In this document: positions 1 through 6,428 of the stretch, piece by piece
Position numbering within the stretch: the first letter of the stretch is position 1
How the letters are laid out: each line of letters starts with the position of its first letter
From: Deltaproteobacteria bacterium
GTDB lineage: Bacteria; Myxococcota_A; Polyangia; Haliangiales; Haliangiaceae
Direction: 5' to 3'
DNA: 6,652 nt
Assembly (NCBI GenBank): GCA_013813945.1
Contig: JACCQV010000455.1
Location: 1-6,652, forward strand
Notes under the pieces: generated by a model
The model's input: only the letters and a program-made list of their open reading frames with translations
Databases searched by the model: none
What the model was told of the DNA's origin: nothing
Translations under genes and position numbers: made by a program

Positions 1-47
1 CGCCTACGCTTACGCCAACGCCGGATCAACACAGCCGAACTCTGGGG

Positions 48-872
48 TTAGTGGGCCGCAGTGACAAACCTTTTTGGGCCGTACCATGCGACCGCCGGCG
101 TCAACAGGCCGACGATCACGCCAGCGATGGTCGGATGAATGCCTGCGCTGTACACGCCGGCCCAGACGATTGCCGCGGGAACGATGTACGCGACCACGCC
201 TCGGGTTCCTAGCCGCTGGAGTCCGAGGATCGAGATGACTCCGAGCGCGGCCACCCCGATCCCGCTCAGCTCGATGCCCGACGAGTAGAAGACCGCGATC
301 ACCACGATGGCTCCGATGTCATCGATGATCGCGAGCGCGAGCAAGAACACGCGAAGGCTCGGCGGGACCCGCTTTCCAAGCAGCGCAAGCACGCCCACTG
401 CGAACGCGATATCGGTCGCCATGGGCACGGCCCAGCCTCGCGCTGCGGGCCCGCTGCTGTTCAGCACGGCATAGATCGCGGCCGGTACGACCATCCCGCC
501 GATGGCAGCGGCGATCGGAAGGGTTGCACGGCGGCGGTCGCTGAGCTCGCCGGCGTGCATCTCGCGGCGAATCTCGAGCCCGACCACGAAGAAGAAGATG
601 GCCATCAGCACATCGTTGACGAAGAACTGCAGCGAGAACTCGAGCGTGTAGGTGCCTGCGCCAAGGTGGAGAGGAGTCTCCCAGAGCGCGGCATAGGCGC
701 CCGCCCACGGCGAGTTCGCCCAGACGAGCGCAACGGCTGCAGCGAAAACCAAGATGATCCCGCTCGCTGCTTCGATGTGGAGAAATCGTGAGAGCGGACG
801 GAACACCGCGCGCGCGAGTCGGTGCGCATTCTCGGAGGTGCCTGGCGGGAGGTGGGGCGTGGTCACAGACAT
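48..872 (-). CDS. nhaA: Na+/H+ antiporter NhaA, C-terminally truncated
   Basis: NhaA is an inner-membrane antiporter that exports Na+ in exchange for H+ and supports pH and salt homeostasis. The 274-residue product aligns by eye with E. coli NhaA from the N-terminal amphipathic region through roughly TM8. It shows FFFVVGLEIRRE (93-104), ATDIAF (152-157, Asp154 matching E. coli Asp133), AIIDDIGAIV (181-190, Asp184/Asp185 matching the ion-binding Asp163/Asp164) and HPTIAGVIVG (246-255). The family is usually about 380-440 residues. This copy meets TAA right after GPKRFVTAAH, so the last helices, including the one with the conserved lysine of TM10, are absent. Neither other frame of positions 1-47 restores clear NhaA sequence. 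I chose the ATG at 872 because NhaA-like sequence begins just after it; the frame stays open upstream to 1394, but that part is Arg-rich and overlaps the DUF202 gene. No strong Shine-Dalgarno is seen. A small GGGCG/CGCCC hairpin (890-903) lies in the leader. Identity is secure; activity is doubtful. Confidence 0.88.
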   Translation of the reverse strand: MSVTTPHLPPGTSENAHRLARAVFRPLSRFLHIEAASGIILVFAAAVALVWANSPWAGAYAALWETPLHLGAGTYTLEFSLQFFVNDVLMAIFFFVVGLEIRREMHAGELSDRRRATLPIAAAIGGMVVPAAIYAVLNSSGPAARGWAVPMATDIAFAVGVLALLGKRVPPSLRVFLLALAIIDDIGAIVVIAVFYSSGIELSGIGVAALGVISILGLQRLGTRGVVAYIVPAAIVWAGVYSAGIHPTIAGVIVGLLTPAVAWYGPKRFVTAAH

Positions 873-1096
873 GGGGCGCGTCCGCGGGTGGGCGTCGGCG
901 CCCGCCTGAAATCTCCCAGTAGCCGGTTTCGCGTGAGGTCCACGATCGACGCACCGTGCAAGACCGGTTCCTTGATCGGCACGCAAAGGCAGCGACATCG
1001 ATGTGGCGCCACGCACGTGGATGCACGCGCGGCGGCGGATACGTACCTGTGAGTGGCCAGCGGGCGAGGGTCGGCATGTCGCGCGAGGCGCGATTG

Positions 1097-1447
1097 TCAG
1101 GCATTCGCGGCTAGGTACATGACCGCAGCGATTCCGAGAACGGTCACCGAACCCGCAACGATCACAGGGCCGGCAGAGCCGGGTGCGATGGGCCTGTTGG
1201 CGAGAATCGCGCGGCGCGCATGTACGAACCGAAACGCTCCGATCACGTGACACGCGGTGCCCAACGCAAGGACTACAATCCCGAGCCATGCGGGGAATGA
1301 CCCGCTGCGCTCGGGGGCATCGAGCCGCAGCCATACCGTGAGTCGTGCGGCCACGAAGCCGAACGCCATGAGCGCGAGCCCTGTGCGGATCCATGCGAGC
1401 AACGTGCGCTCGTTGGCTTGCAGGATCCGGAGGTCGGGTTCGGCCAT
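1097..1447 (-). CDS. DUF202 / YidH-family inner-membrane protein
   Basis: This is a small integral membrane protein of 116 residues, the usual size for the DUF202 (YidH-like) family, whose function is not established. The hallmark N-terminal stretch with NERTLLAWIRT (12-22) leads straight into TM1 (about 20-41). Two further hydrophobic segments follow at about 52-74 and 92-113, giving the three-helix layout of the family. The ATG at 1447 places the conserved motif at the very N terminus, as is typical; no clear Shine-Dalgarno precedes it. The stop is TGA at 1097-1099. It lies upstream of nhaA on the same strand with a 224-bp gap, so co-transcription is possible but not demonstrated. The gene looks intact, unlike most of its neighbours. 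Confidence 0.87.
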   Translation of the reverse strand: MAEPDLRILQANERTLLAWIRTGLALMAFGFVAARLTVWLRLDAPERSGSFPAWLGIVVLALGTACHVIGAFRFVHARRAILANRPIAPGSAGPVIVAGSVTVLGIAAVMYLAANA

Positions 1448-1547
1448 CGACAGATGGTAGTCGGCGGACCGCCGAACATCAGGCGCGACGCGCGGTAAAC
1501 GCTCGAGCTCCGGTCCGGCTCATCGCGCTACCCGGGTCGGGGACCTG

Positions 1548-1916
1548 TCACGACGCGGTGCGCACGAGGAGCTCTTCGAGCACACGCGTCAGCTCGGCTA
1601 CCTTCACGGGCTTCGTCAGGTAGCGATAGAAGCCGGCTTGCCGCGCGCGGTTCGTGTCCTTGAGGAGCGCGCCCGCCGAGAGACCGATGACAGGAATGTG
1701 CCGCGTGGCCGGAGCTTCGCGCAGACGTTGCATCGCATCAAACCCGCTCATCCCTGGCAGGTTGATGTCCATGATCACGGCGTCGGGAAGGTGTGCGGCA
1801 ATCAGCTCGAGTCCGATCTCGGCGCTCGGAGCGGTGATCAGCTCGACTCTCGACAGCTCACCGACGAGGTCGCGCATGAATGCGATGTTTGCCGGATTGT
1901 CCTCGACGTAGATCAC
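1548..1916 (-). CDS. Response-regulator receiver domain, probable C-terminal remnant of a hybrid histidine kinase
   Basis: This is a complete CheY-like receiver domain that would accept phosphate from a histidine. From the GTG at 1916 the 122 residues include the acidic pair Glu5-Asp6 (YVEDNPAN), phospho-acceptor Asp50 in IMDINLPGMSG, the switch Ser80 in VIGLSAGA and Lys102 in YLTKPVKV. YVEDNPAN with RYLTKPVKV near the end is typical of receivers at the C terminus of PAS-containing hybrid kinases rather than free CheY proteins. The frame stays open upstream to 2054, and codons up to about 1985 read as a plausible linker (STGKATYKVIYVEDN). No ATG, GTG or TTG precedes 1916 in this open frame, and no kinase sequence is found there. 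GTG would begin translation inside the first beta strand, with only a weak AAGG 11 nt upstream. I infer a 3' remnant cut by the junction near 1979-2010. A real stand-alone receiver is the alternative. Confidence 0.72.
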   Translation of the reverse strand: MIYVEDNPANIAFMRDLVGELSRVELITAPSAEIGLELIAAHLPDAVIMDINLPGMSGFDAMQRLREAPATRHIPVIGLSAGALLKDTNRARQAGFYRYLTKPVKVAELTRVLEELLVRTAS

Positions 1917-1978
1917 CTTGTAGGTGGCCTTGCCGGTTGAAAGGACGGAGGGAGCCGTACTCCGCGTAACGGCGCTGA

Positions 1979-2010
1979 TCTCCGCCTCAGCATGCCCCTG
2001 CGACGCTCGA
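1979..2010. other. Head-to-head junction of two truncated two-component genes
   Basis: Leftwards on the minus strand, sequence below about 1985 belongs to the linker and receiver of a hybrid kinase. Rightwards on the plus strand, codons from about 2009 read ALLAGGDDFLTKPFRPSEL, the last third of a different receiver domain. The plus frame is closed by TGA at 1976-1978. Neither gene has room for its missing N-terminal part, so both lose their 5' ends at the same place. One deletion across a divergent pair would be enough to explain this; a misassembly joining two receiver-coding regions would also fit. The exact breakpoint cannot be fixed without intact homologues. Confidence 0.5.
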
Positions 2011-2080
2011 CCGGGCGCTACTCGCAGGTGGCGATGACTTTCTGACCAAGCCCTTCAGGCCGAGCGAGCTGGTCGTTCGT

Positions 2081-3340
2081 GTGCAGGCCGCCCTGCGGTT
2101 ACGGAGCCTGCTTCACGAGCGCAATAAACAGCGGGAGGAGCTCCTGCGGTTCCACGCTCAGATCCGAGCCGCGAACGAGCACCTCCTCGCGAGTAGCCTG
2201 CGAATGCAGGAGCTTGCAGACGACGCCAACGCAGCGCGGACTGTCGCAACACTCAACGAAGAGAGGTTCCGCACGCTGGTCATGACATCGTCCGCCTTGA
2301 TCTGGCAGGCGACTGCGAAGGGGCACGTCACCGTCGATGACGAAGCCTGGCGGACGCTCACCGGCGTCAACGTGGGAACCGGCGAGTGGGGCTGGTTGGA
2401 TGCCGTGCATCCTGGTGATCAGAGTCGTGTGCGGCACGCGTGGGCGGCCGCGGTCGCGGCGGGGGCTCCCTATGAGTGCCAGTATCGGATCCGGAAGCTC
2501 GAAGGTGGGTACGCCTGGGTGGTCGCGCGTGCGGCGCGCATTCCGTCCGTGGATCCCGAACGACAATGGATCGGGATGCTGAACGACGTATCCGATCGCA
2601 TGCGCGTTGAAGAATCACGAGAGCGTTTCATCGGGATCCTGGGCCATGATCTCCGGAATCCGCTGAATGCGATCCTGATGGGAGTCGAGATGCTGGGCGC
2701 TCTGCCGGCACCCGAGGCGGACGTCGTCGCGCGGGTCGGGCGCAGCGCCCTTCGGATGGAAGCGATGATCCGTGACGTCCTCGACTTTGCGCGTGGCCGA
2801 CTCGGTGACGGTATCCCGGTCACAAAGACCAACGTCGACATGCGCGGTATCTGCGAGGAGATCGTGGCGGAGATGACGCAGGCCTGCCGCGCTCGCAGCA
2901 TCCGCTTCGAGGGGGCGGGCGACCTGCGAGGCGAATGGGACCCGCAACGCGTGCAGCAGGTGCTCTCGAACCTGGTCGGCAACGCGGTGGCGCACGGCTC
3001 GGGCGCCATTCGCGTCACTGCCAGCGACGCCGGAGAGGCGGTCATCGTGACTGTTCACAATCACGGCACAACCATTCCCGCGGCGGCGATCGCAACGCTG
3101 TTCGAACCGTTCACCAAGGTCGGACAGGGGCTGCAAGCCGGAGAAGGCTTGGGGCTCGGGCTCTATATCGCGAGTGAGATCGTGCGCGCGCATGGAGGCA
3201 CGATCTCTGTCGCCTCCGATCCTCGCGGGGGCACGACCTTCGCGACTCGATGGCCGAGACGGACATCGCCGCGACCCATCGAAGCATCGCCACCCGGCCT
3301 TGCCGGGGGTGAGCGTTGTGCCCTGGCCGATCAGGTCTGA
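2081..3340 (+). CDS. PAS-domain sensor histidine kinase with the tail of a receiver domain, 5'-truncated
   Basis: This is a cytoplasmic-type sensor kinase that autophosphorylates on histidine. From the GTG at 2081 (419 residues) the order is a charged coiled coil (about 10-60), a PAS domain (about 64-176, with WRTLTGVN, HPGDQSRV and YAWV), then the kinase core. H-box GHDLRNPLNAI carries His189; the N-box has Asn297 and Asn301 (LSNLVGNAVAHG). The G1 region is the relaxed VHNHGTTIP form (325-333), the F-box is LFEPF (340-344) and G2 is GEGLGLGLYIA (354-364). There are no membrane segments. In-frame codons before 2081 encode GGDDFLTKPFRPSEL, the beta5/alpha5 end of a receiver, so the ancestor was a receiver-PAS-kinase protein whose first ~100 residues are gone. 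GTG 2081 is simply the first usual start codon left and has no clear ribosome binding site. After WPRR (391-394) a 25-residue Pro/Gly-rich tail follows. The kinase core looks functional by motif; expression and input are uncertain. Confidence 0.82.
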   Translation: MQAALRLRSLLHERNKQREELLRFHAQIRAANEHLLASSLRMQELADDANAARTVATLNEERFRTLVMTSSALIWQATAKGHVTVDDEAWRTLTGVNVGTGEWGWLDAVHPGDQSRVRHAWAAAVAAGAPYECQYRIRKLEGGYAWVVARAARIPSVDPERQWIGMLNDVSDRMRVEESRERFIGILGHDLRNPLNAILMGVEMLGALPAPEADVVARVGRSALRMEAMIRDVLDFARGRLGDGIPVTKTNVDMRGICEEIVAEMTQACRARSIRFEGAGDLRGEWDPQRVQQVLSNLVGNAVAHGSGAIRVTASDAGEAVIVTVHNHGTTIPAAAIATLFEPFTKVGQGLQAGEGLGLGLYIASEIVRAHGGTISVASDPRGGTTFATRWPRRTSPRPIEASPPGLAGGERCALADQV

Positions 3341-3381
3341 ACCAGACCACCAGCTGCGAAGTTGTCTGGTGCTACTGGTTC
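3339..3381 (+). repeat. Long imperfect inverted repeat just after the kinase stop
   Basis: GAACCAG (3339-3345) pairs with CTGGTTC (3375-3381), and CACCAG (3348-3353) pairs with CTGGTG (3366-3371). They are separated by a 2/3-nt internal loop and closed by a 12-nt loop. The outer arm begins inside the kinase stop codon. CAGACC (3343-3348) can instead pair with GGTCTG (3334-3339) in a tight hairpin, so two folds exclude each other. There is no T run after the stem, so an intrinsic terminator is possible but not of the classic form. Confidence 0.55.
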
Positions 3382-3404
3382 GCTCGAGGTCAAAGGCGAA
3401 GACA

Positions 3405-3441
3405 CGTGTCACAACACGGCGCGCAAGAACTGCGCACGCCG
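3405..3441 (+). repeat. Pair of overlapping short hairpins in the spacer before the dehydrogenase
   Basis: CGTGT (3405-3409) and ACACG (3414-3418) flank a 4-nt loop. Next to it, CGGCGCGCA (3417-3425) pairs with TGCG (3431-3434) and CGCCG (3437-3441), with a CA bulge and a 5-nt AGAAC loop. The palindrome GACACGTGTC (3401-3410) overlaps the first. With the preceding inverted repeat, most of this 112-bp spacer can fold. I recognise no known RNA family, and there is no T tract. Confidence 0.4.
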
Positions 3442-3455
3442 GACCCAGCTGAGCA

Positions 3456-4307
3456 GTGCCGGCGGTCTCGGAGTGGAGCGCCGATTGCTTGGTCGGTGCG
3501 ATCACCCCGTGTGGCCAATGCCGGGCATGCTTGTCAGGCAACGGATCGCAGTGCGGTCACGGCGGCGATAATTACGAAGCGATGGGCGGCTGGCGGTTGG
3601 GAAACACGATCAACGGCAGCCAGGCCGAGTACGTGATCGTGCCGAACGCACAGGCAAACCTCGCCAAGATTCCGGACGACCTGACCGACGAGGAGGTCGT
3701 GATGTGCCCGGACATCATGTCGACGGGCTTCTCCGCGGCAGAGCGCGGCGGCGTCAAGATCGGCGACAGCGTGGCGGTGTTCGCGCTCGGACCGATCGGG
3801 CTGTGTGCGGTCGCCGGCGGCAAGCTGAGCGGTGCATCCCTGGTGATCGGGGTCGACAGCGATCCGCGTCGCCTCGAGTTCGCGAAGCAGATGGGAGCCG
3901 ACGTCGTCCTCGACTTCAAGAATCAGGATGTCGTCAGCGAGATCAAGAAGCTCACGGGCGGTGGGGCTGACGTGACCATCGAGGCACTCGGTCAGCAGGC
4001 GACGTTCGAGAACGCGCTCCGCTCGCTCCGGCCGGGCGGCACCTTGTCGAGCCTCGGTGTCTACTCGGGCCACCTCAACGTGCCGGTCGACGCATTCGGC
4101 GCGGGGCTCTCCGATCGCACGATCGTGACGACGCTGTGCCCGGGCGGCAAGGAGCGCATGCGTCGCCTGATGAACGTGGTCCGCGCAAAGCGCTTTCCGT
4201 TCCGCGAGCTCGTGACGCATTCCTTCAAGCTCGAGGACATCGAGCAAGCGTACGAGCTATTCGGGAATCAACGCGACGGCGTGATGAAGGTCGCGATTCG
4301 CCCCTGA
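3456..4307 (+). pseudogene. Zinc-dependent alcohol dehydrogenase (TBADH / isopropanol dehydrogenase-like), N-terminally truncated
   Basis: Medium-chain alcohol dehydrogenases oxidise alcohols with NAD(P)+ using a catalytic zinc. The 283-residue frame holds the structural-zinc lobe (Cys19, Cys22, Cys25, Cys33; C-x2-C-x2-C-x7-C). MCPDIMSTGF (83-92) follows, with Asp86 matching the catalytic-zinc aspartate of the Thermoanaerobacter-type secondary alcohol dehydrogenase. A Rossmann fold has ALGPIG (110-115) and Asp134 in IGVDSDP, which suggests NAD+ preference. TTLCPGGKERMRRL (225-238) and the C-terminal THSFKLEDIEQAY region also fit this subfamily. Full-length members are about 345-355 residues. 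The first ~85, with the catalytic Cys and His/Glu ligands, are missing. TGA at 3450-3452 closes the frame just upstream, and none of the three frames in 3341-3452 resembles the missing part. The resemblance starts almost at that stop (AVSEWSADCLVGAITPCG). GTG 3456 is the first start and has no convincing ribosome binding site. A catalytically dead remnant is the most likely reading. Confidence 0.8.
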
Positions 4308-4367
4308 GATCGAGAGGCCTGCGTGCCGTGCGCTCCCGCAGCATCTTCGACCATCGGGTACGCGCCA

Positions 4368-4397
4368 TTCACTTCGTAGCACCACGTCGGCTACAAC
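4368..4397 (+). promoter_or_regulatory. Possible sigma70-type promoter before the Ca2+/Na+ antiporter
   Basis: TTCACT (4368-4373) and TACAAC (4392-4397) lie 18 bp apart, each matching four of six consensus positions. Transcription would start close to the ATG at 4404, implying a nearly leaderless mRNA, in keeping with no Shine-Dalgarno in the 15 nt before it. Four-of-six matches are common by chance, so this is a weak call. Confidence 0.22.
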
Positions 4398-4403
4398 CAG
4401 CCC

Positions 4404-5375
4404 ATGCCGCAGATCGCGTGGGACATCGCACAGATCGTCTTGGGGCTCGCGATGCTGTACTTCGGTGCAGAGTGGCTGATCGCGGGCGCTGCCGGTCTCG
4501 CACGCTCGTTCGGGATCAAGCCCCTGATCATCGGGCTGACCGTCGTTGCGTACGGAACGTCGGCACCCGAGCTGGTCGTTGGCATCAGCGCTGGCATCCG
4601 TGGCCAGGGTGCCATCGCGCTTGGCAACGTCATCGGCTCGAACATTGCGAACCTCGGGTTGATCCTCGCAATGGCGGCGCTCATCCGGACAACGCAGGTC
4701 GACCGTCAGATCGTGGTCCGCGAGCTGCCAGTCTTGCTCGCCACGACTGCGCTCGTGCCGCTGTCTCTGCTCGACGGTCAGGTGAGCATGTTCGAAGCGG
4801 GTGGCTTGCTGGGCCTCGCCGTTGCCTATACAGGGTGGATGCTGGTCACCTCGAAGCGTGACTCCACGGAGGCGCTGAAGCACGTGGCCGAAGATGCAGC
4901 GGCAGCCGCAGTGATGTCGCCTCAGCGCAAGCGGAGCGTGCTCGGCGCACTCGTCTTCGCCGGACTGATTTTCCTCGTCGCGGGCGGTCACTTCCTCGTG
5001 ACCGGGGCCGTTGGTGTCGCCCGCATCGCCGGGATGAGCGAGCGCATCATCGGGCTCACGATCGTCGCGGTGGGCACATCGATCCCGGAGCTCGCGACGT
5101 CACTGGTAGCGGCAGTCCGCGGACATGGCGACATCGCAATCGGTAACGTCGTCGGCTCGAACATCTTCAACGTGCTCCTGGTCCTGGCGGCTGCAGGTCT
5201 TGCCGGTGAGATCCACGCCAACCTCGGCGACGTTGCGCTCGACGTGTTCGCGCTGGGAGCGATGACGCTGTTTGCTGCGGTCGTGATGGCCACACGTCGG
5301 CGGATCACTCGGATCGAAGGGACCATTCTTCTCCTCGGCTACATCGCGTTCTTGTCGGCTCTCTCGTTGCAGTGA
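4404..5375 (+). CDS. CaCA-family calcium/sodium antiporter (YrbG-like)
   Basis: This inner-membrane cation exchanger probably couples Ca2+ efflux to Na+ entry. The 323-residue length equals the usual bacterial YrbG-type size. The two diagnostic alpha repeats are clear: GTSAPELVVG (51-60) with GNVIGSNIANLG (74-85), and GTSIPELATS (224-233) with GNVVGSNIFNVL (247-258). They carry the paired ion-binding glutamates Glu56 and Glu229 and conserved GSN turns. Hydrophobic segments on both sides fit an inverted-repeat architecture of about ten helices. A central cytoplasmic loop (about 150-178) is Ala-rich and charged and is much shorter than in eukaryotic NCX proteins. ATG 4404 starts in phase with the first helix; no ribosome binding site is seen. 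The gene is complete and heads a probable two-gene operon, with the CBS gene starting 30 bp after its stop. The family call is firm; whether K+ is also needed cannot be read from the sequence. Confidence 0.92.
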   Translation: MPQIAWDIAQIVLGLAMLYFGAEWLIAGAAGLARSFGIKPLIIGLTVVAYGTSAPELVVGISAGIRGQGAIALGNVIGSNIANLGLILAMAALIRTTQVDRQIVVRELPVLLATTALVPLSLLDGQVSMFEAGGLLGLAVAYTGWMLVTSKRDSTEALKHVAEDAAAAAVMSPQRKRSVLGALVFAGLIFLVAGGHFLVTGAVGVARIAGMSERIIGLTIVAVGTSIPELATSLVAAVRGHGDIAIGNVVGSNIFNVLLVLAAAGLAGEIHANLGDVALDVFALGAMTLFAAVVMATRRRITRIEGTILLLGYIAFLSALSLQ

Positions 5376-5394
5376 GCAGGGTGCCCGGTCCGCC

Positions 5395-5400
5395 GGAGGG
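5395..5400 (+). promoter_or_regulatory. Shine-Dalgarno site deciding the GTG start of the CBS gene
   Basis: GGAGGG lies 5 nt before the GTG at 5406. It is the strongest ribosome binding site seen in the window and supports that GTG over the internal ATGs at 5436-5442. Confidence 0.7.
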
Positions 5401-5405
5401 TAGGC

Positions 5406-6428
5406 GTGGCAGACCACGTGCACGCACTGCGCCGCATGATGATGTTTTCTCGTCCCGTTTCAGAGTTCATGCACGCCGATGTCACCTCCACCGGGCTCGA
5501 CACGATGCTCTCGCACGTCGCGCGCGAGCTCGACGAGCGCCGGATCTCGGCGATGCCCGTGCTCGATGCCGGTGGACGCCTTGCCGGCGTGGTCTCGAGG
5601 ACCGACCTCGTCCGGGTGGGCCGGATCCAGGCCGGTTCGCATCGCAAGGCGTCTGCGCTCACTCTGCCGGAGCGCAGCGTGGGGGACTTGCTGGGGGCGA
5701 AACCGCGTGATCCGCTCGTCGCGGCACCTGGGGCGCCGCTGCGCGAGGCTGCGCGAACCATGCGTGACGGACGGGTTCACCGGTTGTTCATCGTCGACGA
5801 CGGCAGGGTCGTGGGGGTGATCAGCACCCTCGACATGATGAAAGCAGTACGCGACGCGAAGATCGGACGCCCGATCTCCGACATCATGTCGTCACCCTTG
5901 TTCACCGTCAAAGCGCTTCAGCCGATCAGCGCGGCGATCGAGAGGATCGAACAAGCGCGCGTGACGGGGCTCGTCGTGATCGACGACGACTTTCCCGTCG
6001 GCGTGTTCACTCAGCTCGAGGCCATGGAGTCGCGTGACCTTCCTCGCGACACTCCGATCGATGACGTCTTCGATCCGGCGATGCTCTGCCTGCCGACGAC
6101 CACGAAGATCTATCGTGCGGCGGAGCAGGCGTCTCGGCTCGAGGTCCGACGCATTATTCCCTGTCGCGGTCGCGAAGCAGTCGGCATTGTCACCGGCTTC
6201 GACTTGGAGCGCGATCGGCGTGCGCACGCGCAAGATCGGCGCGAACGGTCAGGGACCCGGGACCGGAGTCGGGCGCACCAGCTGGTGGCAGCCCGCGCAG
6301 GTCGAGAGCAGCTCGCCGTACAGGTTCGCGCGCGCGTCTTGCTCCAGCACGGTCCCTGCCTTCCTCGCGAGCTCGTTCACGTGGGTCGTGAGCGCGGTGA
6401 CATCGCCGCGCGGAACGCCCCGCGCTGA
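5406..6428 (+). CDS. Four-CBS-domain protein with an aberrant C-terminal tail
   Basis: CBS domains bind adenine nucleotides in pairs and usually regulate an attached or partner protein. Four motifs are visible: residues about 16-70 (SEFMHADV ... GVVSRTDLVRV), 91-147 (GVISTLDMMKAV), 155-208 (SDIMSSPLFTV ... VGVFTQLEAM) and 216-268 (GIVTGFDLER). That makes two tandem Bateman modules with no catalytic or membrane domain. It lies 30 bp after the antiporter with a good ribosome binding site, so it may sense nucleotides and modulate that exchanger; this is inference from position only. Family proteins would be expected to end soon after GIVTGFDLER. Here the frame runs about 70 residues further as Arg-rich, low-complexity sequence that is the antisense of the cytochrome gene (6249-6440). 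No stop occurs near 6215-6300 in any plus frame. The functional part is therefore probably residues 1-270 (to about 6215), and the native 3' end appears to be lost or altered. Confidence 0.83.
   Translation: MADHVHALRRMMMFSRPVSEFMHADVTSTGLDTMLSHVARELDERRISAMPVLDAGGRLAGVVSRTDLVRVGRIQAGSHRKASALTLPERSVGDLLGAKPRDPLVAAPGAPLREAARTMRDGRVHRLFIVDDGRVVGVISTLDMMKAVRDAKIGRPISDIMSSPLFTVKALQPISAAIERIEQARVTGLVVIDDDFPVGVFTQLEAMESRDLPRDTPIDDVFDPAMLCLPTTTKIYRAAEQASRLEVRRIIPCRGREAVGIVTGFDLERDRRAHAQDRRERSGTRDRSRAHQLVAARAGREQLAVQVRARVLLQHGPCLPRELVHVGRERGDIAARNAPR

Noticed and set aside
14..38. Minus-strand FGCVDPALA, reminiscent of the FG..DP stretch near the C terminus of NhaA, in another frame beyond the nhaA stop
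   Set aside because: Only nine residues, then a stop; chance likeness cannot be excluded and no helix sequence surrounds it. It could be tested by aligning to the closest intact NhaA.
873..1394. Upstream extension of the NhaA reading frame by 174 residues
   Set aside because: It is Arg/Cys-rich without NhaA similarity and overlaps the well-supported DUF202 gene on the same strand; open only because of high GC.
1505..1521. Possible terminator hairpin after the receiver gene
   Set aside because: Only four outer base pairs hold before mismatches and no T run follows on the minus strand.
3334..3381. Integron attC-like or CRISPR-like element
   Set aside because: No attC core ends, no integrase, and no repeat-spacer periodicity; only isolated inverted repeats.
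2615..3541. 308-residue minus-strand frame opposite the histidine kinase
   Set aside because: It mirrors the kinase gene, is rich in Arg and His without any recognisable motif, and the plus strand has unambiguous kinase boxes.
3534..4247. 237-residue minus-strand frame opposite the dehydrogenase
   Set aside because: Composition is typical of an antisense shadow in GC-rich DNA, with no domain; the dehydrogenase motifs are on the plus strand.
4136..4861. 241-residue plus-strand frame spanning the dehydrogenase end and the antiporter start
   Set aside because: Arg-rich out-of-frame reading across two clear genes; no motif.
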